A stretch of DNA of 64,000 nucleotides, taken from NCBI RefSeq assembly GCF_001641285.1, contig NZ_CP014841.1:2666001-2730000 (forward strand), read 5' to 3'. A model generated the notes under the pieces. That model searched no databases, had not been told where the DNA came from, and worked only from the letters and a program-made list of their open reading frames with translations. A program made the position numbers and the translations under genes. Shown here one piece after another: positions 36,489 through 45,960 of the stretch (position 1 is its first letter; each line of letters starts with the position of its first letter). The stretch comes from Dyella thiooxydans. Its GTDB lineage: Bacteria; Pseudomonadota; Gammaproteobacteria; Xanthomonadales; Rhodanobacteraceae.

Positions 36489-37330
36489 GTCGAAGGATCG
36501 TTCAGCGAGCGCATGTGCTGGGCTACGCGCAGCTGGAACAGCAGTTTCGTGATCAGCAGGCTTTCCTCGACCGGCTTCTCGACCAGATCGTTGGCGCCCG
36601 CCTTGAGCAGGGCGGCCTGGTTGGCGGGATTCTCGTCACCGGTCATCACCAGCACGGGCAGGCGCCCCTTGCCGTAGCCGAACTCGGTGCGGATGTGCTC
36701 GAGCAGATCGCCGCCCGTGAGCTTGCCCTTGAGACTGACATCGGTAAGCACGACGTCCGCCCCGACCCAGCCCAATTCCCGGTCGGCCTCGAGCAGCGCG
36801 ATTGCATCCTCCACGCTGACCACGTGGCGCACGGTCAGCCCGCAGCGCTCCATCATGCGGCGGGTCGCCAGGGCCACGACACGGCTGTCTTCCACGTAAA
36901 GCACGGTACCCGTGGCCGAGGCCTCCGGACTGACATAGCCGCGGATGAAGGCTCCCAGGGCGGGAAAACCCAGCGACTTGTCGAAATAGTCGGTCACGTG
37001 TTCACCGAGCGCCCGGCGATGCAACCGGTCGTCGACATCGCCGGAAACCACCACGATCGGAACGTAGGCCTGCGGTGCCGACTCGCGCACGTAGCGCGCC
37101 AGTTCCAGGCCATCCATGTCGGGCAGGCGCAGGGCGACGGTGATGAAATCGAAGGCGCCGGACTGCAGTTCGCGCTGGGCTTCCTCACCCGTGGCACATC
37201 CGACCACTTCGGCGGCCGGCAGCTCGGCGGCCAGAACCCGGGTGATCAGCTGGCGAACCACTTTGGAGCCGTCGACGACGAGCACGCGAGGCGCCTCGCC
37301 GATGCTGCGGCTGCTGATGCTGGTATTCAT
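36485..37330 (-). CDS. Response regulator with two receiver domains, first degenerate
   Basis: 281 aa from ATG 37330 with GGAG seven bases upstream. Receiver 1 (about 14-130): DG instead of DD in VVDGSK, and Ala66 where the phospho-acceptor Asp should be ([10 protein letters not shown]); Ser96 and Lys118 remain. Receiver 2 (about 140-275): E147/D148, phospho-acceptor D197 ([10 protein letters not shown]), Thr230, Lys252. No output domain. It resembles twin-REC signalling proteins in which one domain is a protein-binding pseudo-receiver. Coupled to ung by ATGA overlap. Partner kinase not in the window. Confidence 0.85.
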   Translation of the reverse strand: MNTSISSRSIGEAPRVLVVDGSKVVRQLITRVLAAELPAAEVVGCATGEEAQRELQSGAFDFITVALRLPDMDGLELARYVRESAPQAYVPIVVVSGDVDDRLHRRALGEHVTDYFDKSLGFPALGAFIRGYVSPEASATGTVLYVEDSRVVALATRRMMERCGLTVRHVVSVEDAIALLEADRELGWVGADVVLTDVSLKGKLTGGDLLEHIRTEFGYGKGRLPVLVMTGDENPANQAALLKAGANDLVEKPVEESLLITKLLFQLRVAQHMRSLNDPST

Positions 37331-37478
37331 GCGGACACTCCGCGCCACCGGGTCGTCGTCCACAGCTTCCCACTCACGATCTTTTCCGCCCCCGTCGCCG
37401 TTGTCGCAGCCACCGATCCTGCCTCATCGACGATCCGGCCGGCTGCGACCGCCATCACCGCAGTGCGACGCCCGACCA

Positions 37479-38459
37479 TCAGGCGACCCTCCGCAGCTGC
37501 CAGGCGCTGACCAACCGCGCGCCGACCCAGCCGAGCAGCGCTGCGGCGACCGGCGTGGCCAGCAGCAGCCACAGCGGAAGTCCGCCGATCGAGAGCTTGC
37601 CGGCATAGGCCGCGCTCAATCGCTCGACGGGCGCCACCAGCGAGAGCTCGATGGCCACTGCCACCAGCGATGCGACGACGCCGCCGAACAAGCCATACCA
37701 GATCCCCGCATACAGGTAAGGCCGCCGCACGAACGGCCGGCTGGCGCCAACCAGCATCAGCACGCCGATTTCATCGACGCGCCCGGCGATATCCACACGC
37801 ACCGTATTGCCCACCACCAGCACGGCCGCCAGCGAGAGCAGCAGGGCGAGCACGGCGACGATGCGGTTGCCCAACCCCAGCAGGGCATCCAGCCTCTGAC
37901 GCCAGCTTCCGCTGTCCTGCACCATGTCGACACCGCGCTGTTCGCGCAGGGCGGTGACCAGATCCTGCACCGCGCCGGCGTCCAGCGCGTCCTTGGGCAT
38001 GACCTCGAGGACGTAAGGCAGTGGGTTGTCGTCCAGCGCATGCAGTGCGCCGCTGAAGCCCTGCATCGCGGCCAGTTCGTCCATCCCCTGCTGCGGGGTC
38101 TTGACCACCACCCCGGCGACATCCGCCCGTTCGCCGATATCCTTGGCCAGCAGTTGCGCAACCGACTCGCCCTGCCCGGGCTTGAGGAACACGCTGACCG
38201 CCTGCCGTTGCCCCATCGCATCGCCCATCCGCTGCACGTTGCCGAGCAGGAGATAGAAGGCCAGTGGCAGAGCCAGCGCCAGGCCGATCACGGTGACTGT
38301 CATCAGGGTGCCGAAAGGACGACCGAGCAATCGGCGCAGGCTCGCCGAAGCGCTCCAGCGATGGTGCTCGGCCCAGCCTCCGACGCGGCGGGCTTCGCTG
38401 CGTCGGCTGCGCGCATCGCGTACGGCGGCCTCGGCCGCGACGTCGGGACGACCGCTCAC
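37479..38459 (-). CDS. ftsX: Cell division protein FtsX
   Basis: 326 aa. Four transmembrane helices in the ABC-permease-like FtsX pattern: one near residue 50 (GTLMTVTVIGLALALPLAFYLL), then a periplasmic domain of about 110 residues, then three helices in the C-terminal half. With FtsE it forms the divisome complex that activates peptidoglycan amidases through EnvC. The ATG overlaps the ftsE stop by four bases. Confidence 0.96.
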   Translation of the reverse strand: MSGRPDVAAEAAVRDARSRRSEARRVGGWAEHHRWSASASLRRLLGRPFGTLMTVTVIGLALALPLAFYLLLGNVQRMGDAMGQRQAVSVFLKPGQGESVAQLLAKDIGERADVAGVVVKTPQQGMDELAAMQGFSGALHALDDNPLPYVLEVMPKDALDAGAVQDLVTALREQRGVDMVQDSGSWRQRLDALLGLGNRIVAVLALLLSLAAVLVVGNTVRVDIAGRVDEIGVLMLVGASRPFVRRPYLYAGIWYGLFGGVVASLVAVAIELSLVAPVERLSAAYAGKLSIGGLPLWLLLATPVAAALLGWVGARLVSAWQLRRVA

Positions 38460-39133
38460 AGCACCTCCTGCGCAGGCACGTCAGCCACCAGACGACCGTG
38501 GTCGAGCACGACTACCCGCTTTTTCATCCGCTTGATCAGCGGCAGGTCATGGCTGGCCACCAGCACGGTCGTGCCGACCTGCTGGAATTCGGCGAACAGC
38601 CCCATGATCTCCACTGCCAGTTGCGGATCGAGGTTACCGGTCGGCTCGTCGGCAATCAGCAGCGCAGGGCGCGCCACGATGGCCCGGGCAATGCCCACGC
38701 GCTGTTGCTCGCCAGTGGAGAGCGTGTCGGGCAACTGGCGCTCGTAGGCCAGCAAGCCGACCTTTTCCAGCGAGGCACGCACGCGCTTGGCGCGTTCGGC
38801 CGGTGCCAGCCCACCGATCACCAGCGGCAGCTCGACGTTGTCGAAAACGGTGCGATCCATCAGCAGCCGGTGATCCTGGAACACCATGCCGATGCGTCGG
38901 CGCAGCTTCGGGATCCCCCCGCGGCCGACCTTGCCCAGGTTCTGGCCATCGAGATGGATCTGCCCGTGGGACGGACGCTCGATCAGTGCCAGCAGCTTGA
39001 GCAGAGTGCTCTTGCCGGCACCGGAGTGCCCGGTAACGAAGGCCATCTCGCCGTCGCCCACCTCGAATGACAACTGCGATATGGCCTCGTGGCCGCTTTC
39101 GTAACGCTTGCTTACCTGGTCAAAGCGGATCAC
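38456..39133 (-). CDS. ftsE: Cell division ATP-binding protein FtsE
   Basis: 225 aa from the GTG at 39133 (VIRFDQVSKRYESG), matching E. coli FtsE (222 aa, MIRFEHVSKAY) and preceded by GGGGA at good spacing; a TTG 36 bases upstream is less likely. Walker A GHSGAGKST, signature LSTGEQQRVGIARA, Walker B LLIADEPTGNLD, H-loop ASHD. Inner-membrane-associated ATPase driving FtsX at the septum. Confidence 0.96.
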   Translation of the reverse strand: MIRFDQVSKRYESGHEAISQLSFEVGDGEMAFVTGHSGAGKSTLLKLLALIERPSHGQIHLDGQNLGKVGRGGIPKLRRRIGMVFQDHRLLMDRTVFDNVELPLVIGGLAPAERAKRVRASLEKVGLLAYERQLPDTLSTGEQQRVGIARAIVARPALLIADEPTGNLDPQLAVEIMGLFAEFQQVGTTVLVASHDLPLIKRMKKRVVVLDHGRLVADVPAQEVL

Positions 39134-39237
39134 CGCATTCCCCGACGTTGCCGTCCCACCAAGCAGCAAGGATACGGGATGCGCAACGCAAGTTGGGCCA
39201 CCCCGGACAACCGGAGTGGCCCTCCTGCATCCTGCGC

Positions 39238-40968
39238 TCAGCGGCCAGTGAACAACCGGGTCAGGCGCCGGAAAAAGCCGGGCTTCTTCTGCGACGGCGT
39301 CTCGCTTGCCACTCCCGACTGCAGCGCCACCTGGCGCGACGGGCGGGGCGTGGATTCGTTGCCGTGCCGCTCGCGCGGCGGACGACGGTTGCCGCGCTCG
39401 GCATGACCGCCGGCGCCCGGCTTCGAAGTCGCCGCGGCCGGCACGGCTTCGGCTCCCGCTGCCTCGCCATCGCGACGCCGGTTGCGGCCTCCGCGCCGGC
39501 GCCGACGCTTGCGCGGCGCACCGTTGGCATCGGTCGGCGTGCCGTCCGGAGCGGTGGCCGGCTGGGCATCGGCCGGGGCCTGCACTTCGTCCGCGACCGG
39601 CGCCTCGACTGCCGGCCGTGCCTGCCGCGGCGGACGCGGCCCGCGGCTCTCGCCGCGACCACCCTCGCGACGGCCACCACGGCCGTTCTGCGAAGACCGC
39701 TTGTCACCGTCTCGCGACTCCACCCGATCGCCGAACGCAGCGCTGTCGGCCGCGGCATCGGCGGCGAACTGGGCGTCGACTTCCTTCGGCTTGGGCATCA
39801 CCAGCAGCTCCGGCTCCACCGTGGCCACCGGGATCTTCTGGCCGATGTAGGTCTCGATGTCCGGCAGGCTCATCGCGTACAGGTCGCAGGCGAAGCTGAT
39901 CGCGTCGCCTTCGGCACCCAGGCGCGCCGTACGCCCGATGCGGTGCACGTAGTCCTCGGCGTCCTGCGGCAGGTCGTAGTTGAACACATGGCTGACCGCC
40001 GGGATGTGCAGGCCACGGGCGGCCACGTCGGTGCACACCAAGATGTCAAGCTGGCTGTCCTGGAACCTCTGCAGCAGCTTCTGGCGCTTCAGCTGCGGCA
40101 CGTCACCGGACAGCGCGCCGACGCGGTAGCCCTGGCGCTTGAGCCGGTCGGTGATGCGCTCGGCCGCGGCCTTGGTGTTGACGAACACGATGCTGCGCTC
40201 GGCCTGCGTGCGCTCAAGCAGGTTGAGCAGCAGCGGCATCTTCTCTTCCTTGGCCGGGAAGTAGACGACCTGGCGCACGCGGTCGGCGGTGACGTTGTCG
40301 GTCTCCACCACCAGCTTCTCGGCCTCGTGCATGTGCTCGTAGGCCAGCTCCAGCACGCGGTGGCTCAGCGTGGCGGAGAACAGCAGCACCTGGCGCTGCT
40401 CGCGCGACGGCAGGCGGCGGAAGATGTAGCGCACGTCCTTGATGAAGCCGAGGTCGAACATGCGGTCGGCCTCGTCGATCACCATCACCTCAACGCTGCC
40501 CAGGCCGAACACGTTCTGCTTGTAGTAGTCGAGCAGGCGGCCGGGGGTGGCGATGATGATGTCGCAGCCGTCCTTCAGCTGCTGGCGCTGCTTGTCGTAG
40601 TCGACGCCGCCGTAGATCAGCGCGGTGCGCAGGCCGGTGTGCTTGCCGATCGAGCGGGCGTCCTTGTCGATCTGGATCGCCAGCTCGCGGGTCGGCGCGA
40701 TCACCAGCGCGCGCGGGTCGGAATCCTTGCGGTCCGCCGCGGCCGGCTGGGTCAGCAGGCGGTTCATCATGGCGACCAGGAAGGCGCAGGTCTTGCCGGT
40801 GCCGGTCTGCGCCTGGCCGGCGACGTCGCGGCCGGACAGGGCGACCGGCAGGGTCAGCTCCTGGATCGGCGTGCAGCGGGTGAAGCCGGCTTCGTCCAGG
40901 CCCTGCTTGAGCAGCGGATGCAGATCGAAATTGGTGAAGAAGGTATCGGTGAGAACGGTTTCGGACAT
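39238..40968 (-). CDS. rhlB: ATP-dependent RNA helicase RhlB
   Basis: 576 aa from ATG 40968 ([18 protein letters not shown], close to E. coli RhlB). DEAD-box motifs in order: [27 protein letters not shown] ([10 protein letters not shown]), [23 protein letters not shown]. The C-terminal 170 residues are a basic low-complexity tail ([16 protein letters not shown]), much longer than in E. coli. RNA unwinding, in E. coli in the degradosome. Divergent from trxA-rho; rhlB/trxA/rho adjacency is conserved in gammaproteobacteria. Confidence 0.93.
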   Translation of the reverse strand: MSETVLTDTFFTNFDLHPLLKQGLDEAGFTRCTPIQELTLPVALSGRDVAGQAQTGTGKTCAFLVAMMNRLLTQPAAADRKDSDPRALVIAPTRELAIQIDKDARSIGKHTGLRTALIYGGVDYDKQRQQLKDGCDIIIATPGRLLDYYKQNVFGLGSVEVMVIDEADRMFDLGFIKDVRYIFRRLPSREQRQVLLFSATLSHRVLELAYEHMHEAEKLVVETDNVTADRVRQVVYFPAKEEKMPLLLNLLERTQAERSIVFVNTKAAAERITDRLKRQGYRVGALSGDVPQLKRQKLLQRFQDSQLDILVCTDVAARGLHIPAVSHVFNYDLPQDAEDYVHRIGRTARLGAEGDAISFACDLYAMSLPDIETYIGQKIPVATVEPELLVMPKPKEVDAQFAADAAADSAAFGDRVESRDGDKRSSQNGRGGRREGGRGESRGPRPPRQARPAVEAPVADEVQAPADAQPATAPDGTPTDANGAPRKRRRRRGGRNRRRDGEAAGAEAVPAAATSKPGAGGHAERGNRRPPRERHGNESTPRPSRQVALQSGVASETPSQKKPGFFRRLTRLFTGR

Positions 40969-41394
40969 GTCGGGTAGCAGTCTCTGGCGGGCGGCGCGGG
41001 GCGCCAGCCCGGTCCCGCCGCCGCATGGCCTTGGGACAGGTGGTGGTACGGCGCGGGAGGGAGGCGCGGGCGCCGGGCGGACCTGAGGTGCGCGCAGCGC
41101 CGTTGCGCACCATGGCGGGCGCCGGCGTGGGGTGGCCCGGGCCGGCAGCTCCGCTGGCATAGGCAAGGATGGGCGGTCGAGGCCAGACCCTTGCCTATGT
41201 CAACGGAACCACCCGCTGGCCGGTGCCTTGAATCGCTTGAATCGCGCCCCGAGTTAGGCTGGAATGGAAATGCGCCGCAACGGCGATCCAGCTTCCCCAT
41301 TACGGAACGACCCGCGCTTCATGGGCGCCCCAGTGTAGCCGATGCAGGCCGCGCGGTCGCCCTCACCCCACCGTCTACCCTCGGAGAACCCCCG
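40969..41394. other. Divergent intergenic region rhlB / trxA
   Basis: 426 bp that must hold both promoters and possibly long leaders. It contains an 11-bp perfect inverted repeat with a 20-nt loop at 41158-41199. I see no convincing ORF. Confidence 0.6.
41158..41199. repeat. Long hairpin in the rhlB/trxA spacer
   Basis: CATAGGCAAGG (41158-41168) and CCTTGCCTATG (41189-41199) pair perfectly around 20 bases. It would fold in either leader transcript. Confidence 0.5.
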
Positions 41395-41721
41395 GTGAGC
41401 GATCTCATTACCCACGTCAGCGACGCCGCTTTCGAGCAGGAAGTGCTCAAGTCCGACACCCCCGTCCTGCTGGATTTCTGGGCCGAATGGTGCGGCCCGT
41501 GCAAGGCCATCGCGCCGGTGCTGGACGAGCTGGCCAGGCAGTACGAAGGCAAGCTGCGCGTGGTCAAGCTGAACATTGACCAGAACCAGCAGACCCCCCG
41601 CACCTACGGCGTGCGCGGCATCCCCACCCTGATGATGTTCAAGAACGGCAAGGTCGAGGCGACCCAGATCGGCGCCGTCGGCAAGGGCCAGCTGACCCAG
41701 ATGATCGACAAGGCGCTCTGA
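41395..41721 (+). CDS. trxA: Thioredoxin 1
   Basis: 108 aa from the GTG at 41395, the usual thioredoxin length, with GGAG eight bases upstream. Active site [12 protein letters not shown]; cis-Pro loop RGIPTLMMF. General disulfide reductant of the cytoplasm. First of the trxA-rho pair, 151 bp before rho. Confidence 0.97.
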   Translation: MSDLITHVSDAAFEQEVLKSDTPVLLDFWAEWCGPCKAIAPVLDELARQYEGKLRVVKLNIDQNQQTPRTYGVRGIPTLMMFKNGKVEATQIGAVGKGQLTQMIDKAL

Positions 41722-41747
41722 GGCGCCACCGACACCCGCCGCCGCGC

Positions 41748-41777
41748 TTTACGGGGCCGCGCGGCGGGTGCTAGATT
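41748..41777 (+). promoter_or_regulatory. Candidate rho promoter within a hairpin
   Basis: -35 TTTACG (41748-41753), 18-bp spacer, -10 TAGATT (41772-41777). The -35 lies in the loop of an inverted repeat (CACCCGCCG 41733-41741 with CGGCGGGTG 41762-41770), which could also act as trxA terminator or leader structure. Confidence 0.45.
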
Positions 41778-41872
41778 CCCAGCCCTGCACGGAACGGTCC
41801 CGTTCCGCCGCGCGCACCGCGCGACGCTCTCCCTTCCTTCCTGTACCAACGGCGCCCCGACGAGGTTTGCCC

Positions 41873-43654
41873 GTGTCTGATATCGAAAGCAAAGCACCCC
41901 ACGACGCCGACGGCGCCGAGAACCGGCCTGCCAGCGAACCCCGCCAGCGTGCACCACGCAAGAGCGCGGCCGCCAAGTCTGCGGTCGCCGAAGCATCGGC
42001 AAACGCGCCGGCTTCGGCCGCGCCCGCACCGGCCGGACCGGCCCCGGCCGCTCCGGCGCCGGTCCAGGCCAGCCTGCCGGTGGATCGCCCGGCACCGGCG
42101 AACCCCGCCCCTTCGGCGCAGTCTCAGGCGACTCCGGCGGCGAGTCCCGCGCCGGCACCCCAGGGCGGCGGGCAGCCGCAGGGCCAGGCGCCCCAGGGGG
42201 GCGGCAATGGGGGAGGCGGCGGCAATCAGGGCGGCAACGAACGCCGCAACGACCGCAATGATCGCAACGACCGCGGCCGGCGCCGGCGCCACGAGCGCGG
42301 ACCGCGCGGCAACCAGGGAGGCGGCCAGCGCAATCCGAACGGCCTGCCGATGGACGACGACGAGACCGGCGACGTCGGCAGCAACGACAACCTGATCAAC
42401 CTCACCGAACTCAAGCGCATGAAGGCGCCGCAGCTGCTGGCCTTCGCCGAGTCGCTGGGCATCCAGGAGGGCGTGGCGCGCCAGCGTCGCCAGGATGTGA
42501 TCTTCAACATCCTCAAGGCGCACGCCCGCGCCGGCGGCGGAATCTGGGCCGAGGGCGTGCTGGAGATCCTGCAGGACGGCTTCGGGTTCCTGCGCTCGGC
42601 CGACGAGAGCTACTTGGCCGGTCCCGACGACATCTACGTCAGCCCCAGCCAGATCCGCCGCTTCAACCTGCGCACCGGCGACTACATCACCGGGCGCGTG
42701 CGCCATCCGAAGGAAGGCGAGCGCTACTTCGCCATGCTGCGCGTCGACGACATCAACGGCGATCCGCCGGAAGCGTCGAAGAACAAGATGCTGTTCGAGA
42801 ACCTCACCCCGCTGTTCCCGCGCAAGGCCTACAAGCTGGAGCGCGGCAACGGTTCGAGCGAGGACATCACCGGCCGCATCCTCGACCTGGTCGCGCCGAT
42901 CGGCAAGGGCCAGCGTGGCCTGATCGTCTCCCAGCCCAAGTCGGGCAAGACGATGATGCTGCAGAACATCGCCCAGGCGATCCAGTACAACCACCCCGAG
43001 GCGCACCTGATCATCCTGCTGGTCGACGAGCGACCGGAGGAAGTGACCGAGATCGCCCGCACCGTGCGCGCCGAGGTGATCTCCTCGACGTTCGACGAGC
43101 CGGCGGTGCGCCACGTGCAGGTCGCCGAAATGGTGATCGAGCGCGCCAAGCGCCTGGTCGAGCACAAGAAGGACGTGATCATCCTGCTCGACTCGATCAC
43201 CCGCCTGGCCCGCGCCTACAACACCGTGGTGCCCAGCTCCGGCAAGGTGCTCACCGGTGGCGTGGACGCCAACGCGCTGCAGCGCCCGAAGCGCTTCTTC
43301 GGCGCCGCGCGCAACGTCGAGGAAGGCGGCAGCCTGACCATCATCGCCACCGCGCTGATCGACACCGGCTCGAAGATGGACGAGGTGATCTACGAGGAGT
43401 TCAAGGGTACCGGCAACATGGAGGTGCACCTGAGCCGCCGCATCGCCGAGAAGCGCGTCTATCCGGCCATCGACATCAACCGCTCCGGCACCCGCCGCGA
43501 GGATCTGCTGATCGACCCGGACCTGCTGGCCAAGATCTGGATTCTGCGCAAGCTGCTGCATCCGATGGACGAGCTGGCCGCGATGGAGTTCATGCTCGAC
43601 AAGATGAAGAGCACCAAGTCCAACGACGAGTTCTTCAACTCGATGAAGCGCTGA
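41873..43654 (+). CDS. rho: Transcription termination factor Rho, with long N-terminal extension
   Basis: 593 aa against 419 in E. coli. Residues 1-170 are an Ala/Pro-rich part, then a Gly/Asn/Arg-rich part ([20 protein letters not shown]). From about 175 the normal protein begins: [21 protein letters not shown], the RNA-binding cold-shock-like domain ([16 protein letters not shown]), Walker [10 protein letters not shown], Walker [18 protein letters not shown]-loop and R-loop regions ([27 protein letters not shown]). GTG start with GAGG seven bases upstream. Hexameric RNA helicase ending transcription. The disordered extension may add RNA binding. Confidence 0.97.
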   Translation: MSDIESKAPHDADGAENRPASEPRQRAPRKSAAAKSAVAEASANAPASAAPAPAGPAPAAPAPVQASLPVDRPAPANPAPSAQSQATPAASPAPAPQGGGQPQGQAPQGGGNGGGGGNQGGNERRNDRNDRNDRGRRRRHERGPRGNQGGGQRNPNGLPMDDDETGDVGSNDNLINLTELKRMKAPQLLAFAESLGIQEGVARQRRQDVIFNILKAHARAGGGIWAEGVLEILQDGFGFLRSADESYLAGPDDIYVSPSQIRRFNLRTGDYITGRVRHPKEGERYFAMLRVDDINGDPPEASKNKMLFENLTPLFPRKAYKLERGNGSSEDITGRILDLVAPIGKGQRGLIVSQPKSGKTMMLQNIAQAIQYNHPEAHLIILLVDERPEEVTEIARTVRAEVISSTFDEPAVRHVQVAEMVIERAKRLVEHKKDVIILLDSITRLARAYNTVVPSSGKVLTGGVDANALQRPKRFFGAARNVEEGGSLTIIATALIDTGSKMDEVIYEEFKGTGNMEVHLSRRIAEKRVYPAIDINRSGTRREDLLIDPDLLAKIWILRKLLHPMDELAAMEFMLDKMKSTKSNDEFFNSMKR

Positions 43655-43677
43655 GCCTCCTCCGGAAGGCAAACGCA

Positions 43678-43707
43678 GCAAAGGGCCGGCGCAAGCCGGC
43701 CCTTTGC
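43678..43707 (+). terminator. Rho-gene terminator
   Basis: 13-bp stem: GCAAAGGGCCGGC pairs with GCCGGCCCTTTGC around GCAA. Only three T residues lie at the 3-prime side of the stem, so strength is uncertain. Confidence 0.7.
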
Positions 43708-43870
43708 ATTTGCCGGCACGGAACCGGATACGGACCGACGCCTGCCGCACCGGCGAGTTCCTGTCCGCCGAACTATTGAACCATCGCGTACAATTATCCT
43801 CTCCGCTCCTCTTGGGGCGCGGGCGACCGTCCCCATAACCGCTGCTTCGAACGAGACAAGGTCCTCCCAC

Positions 43871-45238
43871 GTGTCCATCCCCAGTGCCGTCAAGGGCACC
43901 CCGATCACGGGGCGCCAGCAGCTCGTCGATTACCTCGCCGCCGGGGAGAAACCGCGTGAGGCGTGGCGCATCGGCACCGAGCACGAGAAGTTCGGCTTCC
44001 GTACCGATGACCTGCGGCCGCCGACCTACGAGGGCGACCGCGGCATCCGCGTACTGCTGGAGCGGCTGGCCGCACGTTACGGCTGGGAGGTCGCCCGCGA
44101 GGGCGAGCTGCCGGTGGCCCTGTCGCGCGACAAGGCCTCGATCACGCTGGAGCCCGCCGGCCAGCTGGAGCTGTCCGGCGCCCCGCTGGAAACGATCCAC
44201 GAGACCTGCCGCGAGGTGAACTCGCACCTGGCCGACGTGCGCTCGGTAGCCGACGAGCTGGGCCTGGGCTTCCTCGGCATGGGCTTCCAGCCGAAGTGGC
44301 GCCGCGACGAGATGCCCTGGATGCCCAAGGGGCGCTACAAGATCATGCGCGAGTACATGCCCAAGGTCGGCTCGCTCGGCCTGGACATGATGACCCGCAC
44401 CTGCACGGTGCAGGTCAACCTCGACTTCGACAGCGAGGCGGACATGGTGAAGAAATTCCGCACCAGCCTCGCCCTGCAGCCGATCGCCACCGCACTGTTC
44501 GCCGACTCGCCGTTCACCGACGGCCAGCCCAACGGCTACCTCTCCTACCGCTCGCACGTGTGGACCGATACCGACAACGACCGTACAGGCATGCTCGATT
44601 TCGTGTTCGAGGACGGCTTCGGCTACGAACGCTATGTCGACTACATCCTCGACGTGCCGATGTACTTCAGCTACCAGGACGGCCGCTACATCGACCTGGC
44701 CGGCCAGGACTTCAAGCGCTTCATGGCCGGCGAGCTGCCTGCCGTCCCCGGCACCCGCGCCACGATGAAGGACTGGGCCGACCATCTGACCACCGCGTTC
44801 CCCGAAGTGCGCCTCAAGCAGTACCTGGAAATGCGCGGTGCCGACGGCGGCCCATGGGGCCGGCTGTGCGCCCTGCCCGCGCTATGGGTCGGCCTGCTGT
44901 ACGACGACGAGGCCCTGAGCGCGGCCTGGGATCTGGTGAAGGATTTCTCGCTGGCCGAACGCCACGCCCTGCGCGACGGCGTGCCGAAGCATGCACTGAA
45001 GCTGCCATTCCGCCACGGCACCGTGCGCGACCTGGCCCGCGAGACGCTGAAGATCGCCGCCCATGGCCTGAAGCGCCGCGCCCGGCTGAATGCCGGCGGT
45101 GCCGACGAGCGCACCTTCCTCGAGCCACTGCTGGAGATCGTCGAGTCCGGCCAGACCCCGGCCGAGCGCAAGCTGGAACTGTTCCACGGTGTCTGGGGCG
45201 GCAGCGTGGACCAGGTATTCCGCGAGTTCGCGTACTGA
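43871..45238 (+). CDS. gshA: Glutamate-cysteine ligase, plant/alphaproteobacterial type
   Basis: 455 aa from GTG 43871. Class II GCS2-like: [10 protein letters not shown] with metal-binding Glu residues, then [37 protein letters not shown] and [12 protein letters not shown]. Makes gamma-glutamylcysteine, the first step to glutathione; gshB is not in the window. This clade differs from E. coli GshA and is usual in xanthomonads. Confidence 0.94.
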   Translation: MSIPSAVKGTPITGRQQLVDYLAAGEKPREAWRIGTEHEKFGFRTDDLRPPTYEGDRGIRVLLERLAARYGWEVAREGELPVALSRDKASITLEPAGQLELSGAPLETIHETCREVNSHLADVRSVADELGLGFLGMGFQPKWRRDEMPWMPKGRYKIMREYMPKVGSLGLDMMTRTCTVQVNLDFDSEADMVKKFRTSLALQPIATALFADSPFTDGQPNGYLSYRSHVWTDTDNDRTGMLDFVFEDGFGYERYVDYILDVPMYFSYQDGRYIDLAGQDFKRFMAGELPAVPGTRATMKDWADHLTTAFPEVRLKQYLEMRGADGGPWGRLCALPALWVGLLYDDEALSAAWDLVKDFSLAERHALRDGVPKHALKLPFRHGTVRDLARETLKIAAHGLKRRARLNAGGADERTFLEPLLEIVESGQTPAERKLELFHGVWGGSVDQVFREFAY

Positions 45239-45246
45239 GTTGACGC

Positions 45247-45275
45247 AAAAAGGGCGACCATGAGTGGCCGCCCTC
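45247..45275 (-). terminator. Terminator of the small secreted protein gene
   Basis: 9-bp arms (45252-45260 with 45265-45273) with one internal mismatch and loop TGAG; on the minus strand a T5 run follows. It lies 25-53 bp after the stop of the minus-strand gene and also just after gshA (+), which may share the hairpin. Confidence 0.8.
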
Positions 45276-45299
45276 TGAAACATCAGCTTTAAAGTTCGG

Positions 45300-45683
45300 T
45301 CAGATGCTACCGGGCGTACCGTCACATATCGCTGCCGCCGAAGCATCCCCGATATATGTTCCCTCGGCATCGGCCACGCTCACATGCATCGTGATGTGAT
45401 CTTCGTAGGGCAAATAGCAGTGGAATATGCAACTGGATTTATGCCCCAGCGGACCATTCGCATCGCAGCTGAATGGTGAACTGAGATGTGCGGTCCCCGT
45501 GTAGGACCACGTGTACTTGAATGGAGTTGGTGACCCCGGACTGCTTGCGGACGCCTCGCAATCGTTCGTTCCGCAGGACAACGCCACCCCGGCGGCTTGT
45601 GCCTCTACGCGCGGTGAAACCACTGACATGCCAAGCGCACAAGACGCCACAAAGAGCCCAAGGGCAAATGGTGCTTTCTGCAT
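45300..45683 (-). CDS. Small secreted Cys-containing protein, unknown
   Basis: 127 aa from ATG 45683, with AAGGAG eight bases upstream. Signal peptide MQKAPFALGLFVASCALGMS with likely cleavage at VEAQA. The mature part has six cysteines (CGTNDCEAS, FSCDAN, SCIFHCYL, ICDG), suggesting disulfides, and a single Ig-like or beta-rich stretch (FKYTWSYTGTAHLSSPFSC). Its GC is visibly lower than that of gshA and the M3 peptidase gene on either side, consistent with recent acquisition. No family recognised. Confidence 0.75.
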   Translation of the reverse strand: MQKAPFALGLFVASCALGMSVVSPRVEAQAAGVALSCGTNDCEASASSPGSPTPFKYTWSYTGTAHLSSPFSCDANGPLGHKSSCIFHCYLPYEDHITMHVSVADAEGTYIGDASAAAICDGTPGSI

Positions 45684-45960
45684 TACCTTCTCCTTAAGGA
45701 TGATGTGAACACCACCACCAGTGTCGATGTGCGCCGCACGGTCGCTCGTCGACGAGATCGCGTGCTTACGAACAACCGACTCTGTTGAGACGACAGCACA
45801 CCGCTCACAGCAGGTATCCTTCGCCCGCGACGAGTATGTATCACATCGTGCTCGCCACTGCGCTGGCCATCTGCGGCATACGGCGCGAGCATGGACTGGC
45901 TGAAATGACGAAGCCCGCACATGGCGGGCCTCATCATCGACTCGGTACTGGCTGAGGAGC
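45684..45960. other. Intergenic region upstream of the small secreted protein
   Basis: 277 bp. Holds the promoter region of the secreted-protein gene and a 6-bp GC hairpin (GCCCGC/GCGGGC, 45913-45929) 32 bp after the M3 peptidase stop, probably its terminator, with a weak T-tract. The frame upstream of 45683 is not convincing. Confidence 0.5.

Noticed and set aside
43789-43794. TACAAT as gshA -10 box
   Set aside because: The only -35-like hexamer (TTGAAC, 43776) is seven bases away, far too close, and nothing suitable lies at 17 bp.
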